A DNA stretch of 64,000 nt. Source: Erythroxylum novogranatense (lineage: Eukaryota > Streptophyta > Magnoliopsida > Malpighiales > Erythroxylaceae). This document shows, piece by piece, positions 24,034-35,067 of the stretch. The notes below the pieces were generated by a model that worked only from the letters and a program-made list of their open reading frames with translations, was not told where the DNA came from and did not search any database. Positions within the stretch are counted from its first letter, which is position 1; each line of letters begins with the position of its first letter. The position numbers and the translations under genes are program-made. The stretch spans positions 7,130,001 through 7,194,000 of the forward strand of contig CM057224.1 of the NCBI GenBank assembly GCA_029891385.1, written 5' to 3'.

Positions 24034-25867
24034 TGTTAGAGTAGTGCTCTAAAGACAATCGCCTTTAGCGCATTTTGTACAAATTTGTGTACAGTCTTTA
24101 TGTATAAATAAAGAAAGACATATTTCATTAATTTGTTGTTCATTATTTATGAACTGATAAAGATCTGTAATCAAATTAATGAAGTCCATGATATATGACA
24201 TAGCATGAAGGAAATTATGATGTGATCACACTACTGAGATTCCTATCATGTGCAATTATGTCATTATCTAAATTATCCTAGTTATAAATTCTCGAGGCTG
24301 GACATGGTGTCCGGAAAGACTAGCACATCTCATGCTCCTTGATTTGATCAAGCGGTGGATCTCGAAGCTGTAAATATGAGATATTTAGGGTTGAGATGTG
24401 GATGCTTACTAGAGGTAGTAAGTACATTGGATGACTGCCATGAGATCATCACATGGATGTCCTATTCTAATGTCGGTGATAATCTCATCATAGCAATGGT
24501 GCAAGTATCCTTAGACTTGAGGTGCTCGAGGATATCTTGAATCTTGATTACGTGCTTTGACTCCATTCCTTGTTGCCTTGAGAGGTCGCTCATAGGGTGG
24601 TGCTTGGAGTGCGGTTTGAGGTATTGAAGGTAATTGAGTAGCCAATAGAGGATTCACCACTACGTGATAGCGAAGATGATACCCATGGCCTCTTGTTAGG
24701 GTCATTACTTAGAAATCTCTGGCGGAGTATGTATGTCGTGAAGAGTGTCTTGATGACATATTAAGTAATGAGTCCCGGACGAAGCTGAAATCACTTGGAC
24801 TAGATTTGGCGTAGTCGATCTAGTGAGAGTTGACACATTGCCCATACTCATAACCAAGTGGGGTATAGGATGGTGAAAGGACAAATTATACGGTAATTGT
24901 CTATGGAAAGGTTCGTGATATGGTCCATGATGAATTTATATTCATTAAATCAAACCAATTACTTTCCGGTCAATTGGGGTCATGATGTGTTGCTAGATAC
25001 GCTCATGACTTGCTTAGATTAAGTGTTAATCTAAGTGGCCAACATAACCGGAACCTAATGGGTCACACGCATAAGAGTGTCTCGGAGAACTCGTAAAATA
25101 GTTTTGGACGAGTTCCAATATATGGAAGCAATCGGATTAAATGGATCCCGATGAGATCGAGATATGCCCGATGAGATCGCGACATTGATATTCTTGAAAA
25201 AGGTTTAGAATTTTTCCCATACGGGACCCGTAGGACCGACCCAGTGTGGTGAACCACTTGATAATATATATACATATATATATATGATTAATTAATTAAA
25301 TAATTAATTAATATATATATATATATGTTGAATACGTGGAAAGGATGGAAGAAGGGAATGGAATCTTCCATTTTACATGCTTAGTCATTAAGTAATTAAT
25401 GACTAAATGACAAAAATGAATAAAAGGTGAATGGAAGATGATGATTCTCGTAGATGACATATAAAAGGTTTAAAAACAAGTTTTAAACCTAAGTGAAAAG
25501 GTCATCATCGTGGGTTGAACGAAGATAAGAGAAGATTGAAAGGAAAAATTGTTTTCCCTCTCATCTCATCTTCGTTCTTCATCATCTTCAAGCATCTTCT
25601 TCATCTCTTCCTCCATCAGTTTCCAAGCTCTCCATAGAACAAAGGTAAGATCTAGCAGTCTTTAATTTGTTCTAGCTATTCCCGGGTCAAAGGGTTTGTC
25701 CCGGTTAGGTTTTCCGATCTCTGCGTGGATACCATTAGAGACGGTCTTCTTTGGTCGTTCGGTTTGAGTTTGTTATATATACACTTGCTTTCGGGAAGGT
25801 CCCGGAACAAAAAATTTTTGTTTTTCACACCGTGGGCATGTGATGCTCACACCGGGATTTTCCTACA
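24034..25867 (+). repeat. Copia 5' LTR
   Basis: 1834 bp. A TATA box TATAAAA lies at 25460-25466. A pyrimidine-rich leader (CTTCATCATCTTCAAGC) follows, then a donor-like CAAAGGTAAGATC near 25641. It ends CACACCGGGATTTTCCTACA. Confidence 0.93.
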
Positions 25868-25868
25868 G

Positions 25869-25882
25869 TGGTATCAGAGCCA
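25869..25882 (+). promoter_or_regulatory. Primer binding site, Copia (tRNA-iMet)
   Basis: TGGTATCAGAGCCA starts one base after the LTR end. Confidence 0.94.
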
Positions 25883-26992
25883 CTTGTGTCGTATATAACA
25901 ACGAAACCATGACTAGGTCGGAGTTGCTATAGCTTGTGATGATGATGCATGTTGTATGTGTTGAATTTCGAATTCAGTATGAGATATAGTTTTCGAAATT
26001 TTCTTACCCAGATATGTTCACAAGATGTTGTTGCATATGTCTGTGGAAGCCCGGAATTTATCAATGTGATTTGATATGGTTTTGCTAATTTATTCCCTAA
26101 TGTGCTGGGTGCTGTCTTTGTGCACATTCACTGAATAGGAATGCTTATAAATTCGAGAATAAATTGTAGAAAAATGTTTTTTCGGATTTTCTTTCACCTA
26201 TATGTCCCTAAGGTGTTTATGAATGTCTATGTGGATGGAAAAATGTTTTCGAGGTGATTTACTATTTATTTGAGAATTTATTGTGTGCTGCTGGGAATAG
26301 CTGTGTTAAGGAACACAGATTTTGCATTGGCTTTGTTGCTGAGGGTGAATGAGTTTTTGATGGAAATAAATCCTGAAACAATTCATGGAGCATTTTGGGA
26401 ACATGTAGTGACCTCTGTAATTTTATCAGAATTTATTAAAATTTTTTCAATGGGTTTTTCAAGCAAAACATAGAACTTGGCAGTTTTGAGAAAATTGCTG
26501 GAGTTGTTTTGTTTGAACTAAGAAATTGTGTAGATTTCAGTTCCAATGCCTTGGATCATTTTTAATATGATTAAAAATGTGTTACATTGATGTTGTATGC
26601 TTGCCTAAATGAATTTTTTGAAATTAGGTTTCCAAATAATTTTCGGATGTCAAATGTGTCTCATTAGCGTCTCGTTAGTATATTCCTTATCTTGATTGTT
26701 TTGGCCGTCACAAATTTTGTGACCAGTGCAAGTAGTCTTGATAAAGTGTAGACTACCTAGAGATACTTAGGTTGATAATTTGATATTCTCGAATTATTTG
26801 GAAATCCAATGAATAACGATGTATTCAACGATTTCAAATTCTTCATGTATAGTTTTGACTATATATGGTAAGCAACAATGAAAGTGTTTCATTGGTACTT
26901 CATAATAATGTGTATTAGACTTGGTGTTGTGAATTTGAACTACACGGATTGATAAATTAGCCGATTAGATAGCAATTTCTCTTGGATAAGTC

Positions 26993-27172
26993 GACTTACA
27001 CAATGTACAAGTCGACTTGTCAAGTCTGCTGTAGACGCGTAAGTCGACTTGCACAATGGTACAAGTCGACTTGTTAGTACTGATTACACAAGTCGACTTA
27101 CACATGCATAAGTCGACTTACACGAGGCATAAGTCGACTTATACATACACAAGTCGACTTATAACATGCAAA
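26993..27172 (+). repeat. Array of eight AAGTCGACTT palindromes
   Basis: The perfect 10-bp palindrome AAGTCGACTT (with a SalI core) occurs eight times in under 200 bp, often extended to ACAAGTCGACTTGT. Spacing is irregular and the linkers are rich in ACACA/TGCAT. It lies in the 5' leader upstream of gag. Confidence 0.9.
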
Positions 27173-27363
27173 GGAGGGATGATGGATGATTTTAGGTATA
27201 AACTCAATGTGATTGATCATATGCCTAAATCATTCCATATAGTCATAGTGACTATAATCCTACGACTTGAAGAAGAAGAAGATGAGACACGAAAACCCTC
27301 AAATCATATGAAAACTAACGCCTTCCATTAATATGGGGAGAACCAAAGTTCTTATAGAGTTGG

Positions 27364-27772
27364 GTTGTTGGGCAAACCCAAGCTCACTCTATCTGGATAT
27401 GTTGAACCATGGAAAATGAGATTTTCGGATTAATGGGTCGGTTTTCACTAGAAGCGTTGATTTGTTGAGCAAACTCAAGGTCAGCGTGGACAGAGGCGAA
27501 ATTGGGTAGTGTACATCATATGTACGCGCATCGAAGTTGATAACCCAATGTGTGCATACATCAAAGTTGATAGCACTAGTCGATAGTTGCACCTAAGATG
27601 GAAATGGTATGATTGATACCGATTGAACTAAGGTGGCTTGTTGGGCAAACCCAAGGTCATTTTAGGAATGTCGGATATCTATCTATGATGCAATTGGTAT
27701 GATCGATACCTACCGATTGAACTAAGGTGGCTTGTTGGGCAAACCCAAGGTCATTTTAGGAATGTGGGATAT
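27364..27772 (+). repeat. Hairpin repeats and a 90-bp tandem duplication in the Copia leader
   Basis: The motif CTTGTTGGGCAAACCCAAG, which forms a TTGGG-CAAA-CCCAA hairpin, appears near 27365, 27640 and 27730. A variant TTGTTGAGCAAACTCAAG near 27464 keeps the stem by a compensating change. Segments 27606-27680 and 27696-27772 are near-identical tandem copies with a period of about 90 bp. Confidence 0.8.
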
Positions 27773-27935
27773 CGACCCACTTAGGACATTTGTCATAATG
27801 TTTCTTGGATTAAATCTTGAGGGTTATGGATTCTATGAAACTAGTGGGAGCCATATGCATATCATGCAAGTCATTATGATTATGCATTTATTCTATTCTA
27901 ACATTCTTTCTCTCTTTCCCTTTAGGTTATTGAAG

Positions 27936-28900
27936 ATGACTTGAAGTGTGAACTTGCGCGCTTATGGAATCAACAAGTTAAGCTGGACCAAATTTTCTAG
28001 ATTGGTGAGAAATCGAAATTGTTCTCGTGTGCGAGGCTGGGATATATCCTAGATGTTCCACTTCGATCCACCTCTGCGATGCTTGATGAGGATCGAAAGC
28101 ATATCGAAGCATCTTAAAGACGGTGACATGGCTACTGCATCATGCTTGCCTCGATGTCACGAGCTCTGAAGCGGCGTGAGTCTATGGATGCTCATACCAT
28201 AGTGTTTCATCTTAGGGAGCTGTTTGATGAGCAAGCTCGATGCGAAAGGTTCGAGACCTCGAGGCTACTCTTCACTACTAAGATGACTCTAGGTTCATCT
28301 GCGATGCGATGACTGCTGAAGATGAATGGGTATATTGAGAGATTGGCCGTCTTAGGTTTTGTCATGGATTATGAATTAAGTATTGACTTAATGCGGTTGG
28401 ATTCGATAGTTATTCACGGTTTGTGTTAAACTATCGGATGAACCAAGTATCCACAACAATCCACGAGTTGATCAATCTGCTTTCGAGGCATGCAGAAGAA
28501 GCTATCAAGAAGGATAGCAAGCAAGTCTTGATGGTAGACTCTTCTTACGGTTCAAAGAAAAAGCAGAAGAAGAAAGGTCTAAGAAACCAAAAGGAAGTAT
28601 AGCGAAGAAAACCAAAGAGCGCACCAAAAGGAACTTGCTTCCATTATGGCAAGGCCAGTCCTTTGAAGCGGGCGTAAAGTCTATCTGGAGGGGCGAAGCG
28701 AAGAAGGCATCGGATGCCTCGACTTCTTGGTATGTTTGTCATTGAGATTAATCTGTTTCGATCATAACATATGGGTATTAGATACGGTTGTGGCTCACAC
28801 ATATGCAATGATATCTGAGGGCCTCGAGGACGATGAGCATTTCGTGAAGGAGAGGTGAACTGCGTGTGGGAAATGGAGCAAGAGTTCTTTGCATTAGTAG
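27936..28900 (+). pseudogene. Copia gag and protease remnant
   Basis: The frames shift repeatedly. Recognisable pieces are a Leu/Lys-rich gag body, a Lys-rich KKQKKKKG-like tract near 28555, and a damaged zinc knuckle GTCFHYGKA near 28630, where the second Cys is Tyr and the His/Cys pair is lost. A decayed aspartic protease WVLDT...HTYA lies near 28770-28803; the expected Asp-Thr-Gly is destroyed because CTGG has become CGG. No functional product is possible. Confidence 0.7.
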
Positions 28901-29020
28901 TAAGCACTTATTTTTGTCACTCCCCTTGGGCTTGTAATTAAATTGGATGTTTGTTATTTTGTACTGTATTAACAAAGAACATATTATGCATTTCTTGTTT
29001 AAATAGAATTTGGTTACCAT

Positions 29021-30060
29021 TTGACTTTTAGTAACAATGGTTGTTCTATTAGTTTGAATGGAATGCTTTATGGTACTGGTACTTTATGCAATGGAATTTA
29101 CATATTAGATATGTCACATCCAATTATGAATGTCAATGACACGAAAATACATAAAAGAGATAATTTAAAATCAACTTACTTATGGCATTGTCGCCTTGGC
29201 CATATAAATGAGAGACGCATAGCTAAGCTCCATAAGAGTGGTAGTTTAGGGTCATTTGATTATGAATCATATGACACATGCGAATCTTGTTTATTAGGCA
29301 AGATGACTAAGTTACCCTTCAAGTGAAAGGGTGAACGAGCGACTGGAGTATTAGACCTAATACATTCAGATGTATGTGGTCCGATGTCCATCCATGCTAG
29401 AAGTGGTTACCTTTACTTCATTACCTTTATCAATGATTATTCTCGATATGGGTACTTATATCTGATGAGATACAAATCTGAAACATTTGAAAAGTTCAAA
29501 CAATTCAGAAATGAAGTAGAAAACCAACTTGAGAAAAGTATCAAGACATTACGATCTGATCGTGGTGGGGAATACTTAGACCAAGAGTTTTTGGATTATC
29601 TCAGAGATAATGGGATTTTACCTCAATGGACTCCTCCTTACACACCACAACATAATGGTGTGGCAGAAAGGAGAAATCGAACCTTGTTAGACATGGTACG
29701 ATCAATGATGGGCTTTGCAAAGTTACCAAAATCTTTTTGGAGGTATGCAATCGCGACAGCTTTTTAGTTGCTAAACAGAGTCCCATCAAAGATAGTTGAT
29801 GTTACTCCATATGAGATGTGGACTAACAAAAGACCCTATCTTACTCATTTGAAAGTTTGGGGCTGTCCTGCTTATGTGAAAGCGGACACGGTCGGATAAA
29901 CTTGATGCAAAGTCGACAAGTGTTTGTTAGTAGGATATCTTAAAGAAACAATGGGATATCAATTCTACTTCTTTGAAGAACAAAAGGTGTTTGTTTGAAG
30001 CATGCTGTCTTTAGAAAGAGTTTCTTTACAAGAAGGCGGTGGGAACAAAATTGAACTTGA
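29021..30060 (+). pseudogene. Copia integrase (pre-integrase and catalytic core), broken
   Basis: Best-preserved part of the Copia pol. The pre-integrase zinc-finger region reads LWHCRLGHINERRI...CESCLLGKM (His-x-x-x-x-His...Cys-x-x-Cys). The catalytic core has LIHSDVCGPM (first Asp), FINDYSRYGYLYLM, RSDRGGEY (second Asp region), HNGVAERRNRTLLDM (catalytic Glu) and KSFWRYAI. A stop at 29324-29326 separates the two parts. Beyond about 29765 the reading decays through stops and small indels. It would have inserted the element cDNA into the genome. Confidence 0.9.
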
Positions 30061-30269
30061 AGAAGTTCAAGATCTTGTGAAGACCTTGAGATCAAGCTGC
30101 TGAACACGAAGCGTAACTCATACGGATGAAGTAGTGATTCAACCTTCTACAACACACGAAGTTAAGTAGGTCACGTAGGATCGCTCTGTTCCCGAGAGAT
30201 ATGGATTTCGTGAATGAGCAGGATAACGTATTGCTCATAGAAGATGATGAGCCTACCACCTATGAAGAG

Positions 30270-31700
30270 GTTACGAAGAGTTGAGTCTCGAAATGGCTTC
30301 ATGCCATGCAGGCGAAATGGATTCCATGTATGAAAACCAAGTATGGACTTTGGTTGATGCACGAAGGAATAAAAACCATAGGGTGTAAATGGGTTTTCAA
30401 AAGAAAACCGACATGGATGGTAATGTAATTACCTATAAAGCAAGGCTTGTGGCTAAAGGTTTTAAATCAAAGACAAGGAGTTGACTCTGACGAGACCTTG
30501 ACCCGAGAGCAATGCTTAAATCCATTAGAATACTCCTAGCCATTGCCACTCATTATGATTATGAGATATGACAAATGGATGTGAAGACGACTTTCTAAAT
30601 GGAAATCTAGTGAGGATGTGTATATGACACAACTGAGGGCTTCACCTCCTATGATGGCGAAAAGGTATGCAATCTTCAGAAATCCATCTATGGATTGAAG
30701 CAAGCATCCAGGAGTTGGAATATCCATTTTGATGAGGTAATCAAAGAGTTTGGTTTCTCACAAAATCCGGATGAATACTGTGTGTATAAGAAGGTCAATG
30801 GGACTGCAATCGTATTCCTTGTGCTATATGTGGATGACATATTATTACTAGGAAGCGATGTCTCTATCTTGCAATCGATCAAGATTTGGTTGTCCAAACA
30901 ATTTGTCATGAAAGACCTTGGTGAAGCAATTTATATCCTTGGGATAAGGATCTATAGAGATAGATCAAAAGGTTGCTTGGTCTTTCACAATCAGCGTACA
31001 TAGACAAGATGCTAAAGAGGTTTAGCATGGAGCAATCGAGAGAGGTACCTTCCGTGACTCGTGGGATAACACTCTCGAAATCTATGTGTCTAAGACACAA
31101 GATGAGAGGATGCGCATGGATATGATCCGTATGCATCAGCGGTAGGATCTATCATGTATGTTATGCTATGTACGAGACCCGATGTATCATATGCTCTAAG
31201 TGTTACGAGATACCAATCGGATCTGGTGAGGGTCCTTTGGGTGGTGTCAAGAATATCCTTAAGTACTTACGAAGGACTAAGGATGTTTTCTTGATATATG
31301 GGGATGGAGATCTCCAAGTGGCGGGTATCTGAGATGCGAGTTTTCAATCGATAAGGATGATTCCAAATCCCAATCAGGTTATGTATTCACATCTGAGCAG
31401 TAGGCGATCGGTTGGAAGAGTTCAAACAAGAGGCATTGCCGATTCAACAACCGAGGCGAGTACATTGCCGCTTGAAGCGAAGGAAGGCGGTTTAGATCAA
31501 GAAGTTCATTCTTGAACTTGGTGTGGTTCCTAGCGATGATGGGCCCATCTGATTGTATTGTGACAACAATGGGGCTATTCTTGTGACGAAGGAACCAATG
31601 TCTCATCAACTATCCAAACACGTACTCGCAGATATCATTTGACAAGGAGATCATAGGGCGTGGTGATGTCCAGATCGAGAGTGTTCCCACCGAGCGAGAA
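30270..31700 (+). pseudogene. Copia reverse transcriptase and RNase H, broken
   Basis: RT is seen in pieces: GCKWVFK near 30380, ARLVAKGF near 30445, a damaged QMDVKT...NGN near 30570-30605, LYGLKQASRSWN-type sequence near 30690, and the intact catalytic box LYVDDILLLGS near 30825-30855. RNase H follows as VMLCTRPDVSYAL near 31160 and ADSTTEAEYIA-like sequence near 31440-31470, spelled with GCCG/GCG where GCAG is expected. Many single-base deletions break the frame, chiefly at CTG/CAG sites. Confidence 0.82.
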
Positions 31701-31794
31701 TATTCTTGATCCGTTGCGAAGCCATTGTCACAAAAGAGTTTTGATTCTCATGTACTCGCTTTATGGTATTAGATATCAAGGCGATTGACTTTAG

Positions 31795-31807
31795 GTCAGT
31801 GGGAGAT
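31795..31807 (+). promoter_or_regulatory. Polypurine tract, Copia
   Basis: GGTCAGTGGGAGAT-type sequence directly before the 3' LTR start (TGTTGAG), the usual plant Copia plus-strand primer context. Confidence 0.85.
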
Positions 31808-33663
31808 TGTTGAGTAGTGCTTTCTAAAGGCAATCGCCTTTAGCGCATTTTGTACAAATTGTATGCGAGTCTTTATGTATAAATAAAGAAAGGCATATTT
31901 CATTAATTTGTTGTTCATTATTTATGAGCCGATAAAGATCTGTAATCAAATTAATGAAGTCCATGATATATGACATAGCATGAAGGAAATTATGATGTGA
32001 TCACACTCTCGATATTCCTATCATATGCAATTATGTCATTATCTAAATTATCCTAGTCATAGAATTCTCGAGACTGGACATGATAATCCGGAAAGACTAG
32101 CACATCTCATGCTCCTTGATTTGATCAAGCGGTGGATCTCGAAGCTGTAAATATGAGATATTTAGGGTTGAGATGTGGATGCTTACTAGAGGTAGTAAGT
32201 ACATTGGATGACTGCCATGAGATCATCACATGGATGTCCTATTCTAATGTCGGTGATAATCTCATCATAGCAATGGTGCAAGTATCCTTAGACTTGAGGT
32301 GCTCGAGGATATCTTGAATCTTGATTCGTGCTTTGACTCCATTCCTTGTTGCCTTACGAGGTCGCTCATAGGGTGGTGCTTGGAGTGCAGTTTGAGGTAT
32401 TGAAGGTAATTGAGTAGCCAATAGAGGATTCACCACTTACGTGATAGCGAAGATGATACCATGGCCTCTTGTCGGGGTCATTACTTAGAAATCTCGGCGG
32501 GAGTATGTATGTCGTGAAGAGTGTCTTGGTGACATATTAAGTAATGAGTCGGGACGAAGCGAAATCACTTGGACTAGATTTGGCGTAGTCGATCTAGTGA
32601 GAGTTGACACATTGCCCATACTCATAACCAAGTGGGGTATAGGATGGTGAAAGGACGAATTGCACGGTAATTGTCTATGGAAAGGTTAGTGATATGGTCC
32701 ATGATGAATTTATATTCATTCGTCAAACCAATTACTTTCCGGTCAATTGGGGTCATGATGTGTTGCTAGATACCGCTCGTGACTTGCTTAGATTAAGTGT
32801 TAATCTAAGTGGCCAACATAAAGGAACCTAATGGGTCACACGCATAAGAGTGTCTCGGAGAACTCGTAAAATAGTTTTGGACAGAGTTCCAATATATGGG
32901 GAGCAATCGGATTAAATGGATCCCGATGAGATCGAGATATGTCCCGATGAGATCGCGACATTGATATTGCTGAAAAAGATTTCCGGAGATTTTTCCCATA
33001 CCGGGACCCGGTAGGACCGACCCCAGTGTGACTGGACCACTTCAGTAATATATATATACATATATATATATATGATTGATTAATTAAATAATTAATATAT
33101 ATATATATATATATGTTGAATACGTGGAAAGGATGGAAGAAGGGAATGGAATCTTCCATTTTACATGCTTAGTCATTAAGTAATTAATGACTAAATGACA
33201 AAAATGAATAAAAGGTGAATGGAAGATGATGATTCTCGTAGATGACATATAAAAGGTTTAAAAACAAGTTTTAAACCTAAGTGAAAAGGTCATCATCGTG
33301 GGTTGAACGAAGATAAGAGAAGATTGAAAGGAAAAATTGTTTTCCCTCTCATCTCATCATCGTTCTTCATCATCTTCAAGCATCTTCTTCATCTCTTCCT
33401 CCATCAATTTCCAAGCTCTCCATAGAACAAAGGTAAGATCTAGCAGTCTTTAATTTGTTCTAGCTATTCCCGGGTCAAAGGGTTTGTCCCGGTTAGGTTC
33501 TCCGATCTCTGCGTGGATACCGTTAGAGACGGTCTTCTTTGGTCGTTCGGTTTGAGTTTGTTATATATACACTTGGATCCTGGCTTTCGGGAAGGTCCCG
33601 GAACAAAAAAATTTTGTTTTTTACACCGTGGGCATGTGATGCTCACACCGGGATTTTCCTACA
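31808..33663 (+). repeat. Copia 3' LTR
   Basis: 1856 bp, with a TATA box at 33248-33254. It aligns with 24034-25867. Differences concentrate at CTG, CAG and CCGG sites (for example 32990-33045 versus 25195-25262). Confidence 0.93.
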
Positions 33664-35040
33664 AGAGTAAGATCCGATTCGATTACCGATTTTGAACTGA
33701 GAGATGGGACATTGTGGATGGGACAGAGACTGTGTGTGCCTGATGTAGATGATTTGAGACGTGAGATTCTGGAGGAGGCACATGTGGCTGCCTATGCTAT
33801 GCATCCTGGTACTACCAAGATGTATCGCACTCTTAAGTTGCATTTCTGGTGGCCAGGCATGAAGAGGCAAGTGGCAGAGTTTGTTTCTCGGTGTTTGACG
33901 TGCCAGCAGGTTAAGGCTGAGCACCAGGCTCCAGTGGGTAAGCTGCATTCGTTGCCTATTCCGGAGTGGAAATGAGAACGAATTACTATGGATTTTATTA
34001 TGGGATTGCCTAGGACACCGAGGTAGTTTGATGTTATTTGGGTCATAGTGGACCGGTTGACTAAATCGGCTCACTTCTTGCCAGAGAGGGAGAGTAATAC
34101 TCTAGATCAGTTGGCCCAGTATGTGGCGGTGTCTTGGTGCATGGGGTTCCGTTGTCGATAGTCTCAGACTGAGATCCCAGATTTACTTCGAAGTTTTGGA
34201 AGAGTCTGCAGTCTGCTTTGGGTACTCGGTTGAACTTCAGTACTGCATTTCATCCTCAGACAGATGGGCAGAGTGAGAGGACGATTAAGGCTGTTGAGGA
34301 TATGCTTCGGGCTTATGTATTGGAGTTCAGAGGATCATAGGATCAGTATTTGGCTCTGATCGAGTTTGCATATATTAATCAGTATCAGAGTAGTATCGGG
34401 ATGGCACCGTATGAGGCCTTGTATGGGAGGCAGTGTAGATCGCCATTGTATTGGGATGAAGAGGGTGTGAGGATGATTGAGGGTCCCGAGTTGATTCAGG
34501 ACACTGTAGATAAGGTGAAACTGATTCGAAATCGCATCAAGGCGGCTCATGATAGACAGAAGAGTTATGTGGATCAACATCGGCGAGAGATGGAGTACAG
34601 TGTAGGAGATAGAGTGTTCCTCCGAGTGTCACCTTGGAGAGGATTTCTGAGATTTGGTCGGAAGGGCAAGTTGAGCCCTCGGTATATTGGTCCTTTTGAG
34701 ATCCTCGAGAGGATAGGACCTTTGGCTTATAGATTGGCATTGCCGAGTGAAATGTCCCAGTTGTATGATGTGTTTCATGTTAGTATGCTCCGACGGTACC
34801 GATCAGACCCGACCCATGTGATTCCGGCTCAGGAGATTGAAGTGGCCAGTAATTTGACTTATGTAGAGGAACCGGTACAGATTGTGGGATCACGGGTCAA
34901 GTAGTTACGGAACAGGGTGATTCCATTGGTGAAAGTCCTTTGGAGGAACCACTCTTTTGAGTAAGCAACATGGGAGACTGAGGAGCATATGAGGAGTCAA
35001 TATCCTCATCTGTTTGATCGGACGGGTATGAAATTTCGGG
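33664..35040 (+). pseudogene. Gypsy integrase with C-terminal chromodomain-like segment (broken)
   Basis: Resumes the pol interrupted at 24033. The H2C2 zinc finger reads EEAHVAAYAMHPGTTKMYRT...CLTCQQVK (33773-33910). The DDE core follows: VIVDRLTKSAHFLP, then VSD-stop-DPRFTSKFW near 34160-34200 after a short deletion that shifts the frame near 34130, then QTDGQSERTIKAVEDM (34258-34300). The C-terminal part has ALYGRQCRSPLYW, GDRVFLRVSPWRG and DVFHVSMLRRYRSDPTH. After a stop at 34902-34904, VIPLVKVLWRNHSFE...ATWETEEHMRSQYPHLF is the chromodomain-like tail used by chromoviruses to target chromatin. Other stops lie at 33973, 34024, 34170, 34338 and 34962. Confidence 0.92.
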
Positions 35041-35053
35041 ACAAAATTTTTAT

Positions 35054-35067
35054 TAGGAGGGAAGAAT
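35054..35067 (+). promoter_or_regulatory. Polypurine tract, Gypsy
   Basis: TTAGGAGGGAAGAAT-type purine run abutting the 3' LTR. Confidence 0.9.

Larger units (their letters stand above)
25883..27935 (+). other. Long non-coding leader of the Copia element
   Basis: About 2 kb lie between the primer site and gag with no domain-bearing ORF. The leader holds the eight-copy AAGTCGACTT palindrome array (26993-27172) and a set of short hairpin repeats (27364-27772). A leader this long is more than the packaging signal and gag start normally need. Confidence 0.7.
24034..33663 (+). mobile_element. Ty1/Copia element, full length, nested in Gypsy pol
   Basis: LTRs TGTTAGAG...TTCCTACA (24034-25867) and TGTTGAGT...TTCCTACA (31808-33663), with perfect target duplications AGAGT at 24029-24033 and 33664-33668. 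It has a tRNA-iMet primer site, a long leader (25881 to about 27930), gag, integrase before RT/RNase H (the Copia order), a polypurine tract GTGGGAGAT and the second LTR. The coding region has many small indels. The two LTRs differ at numerous CTG/CAG/CCG sites, so either the copy is old or the sequence there is unreliable. Confidence 0.95.

Noticed and set aside
26993..27172. CRISPR-like array
   Set aside because: The repeat unit is only a 10-bp palindrome with irregular spacing, in a eukaryotic Copia leader. No spacers of uniform length and no cas genes.
33643..34074. 143-codon minus-strand ORF over integrase
   Set aside because: Shadow frame opposite a clear integrase zinc finger and core.
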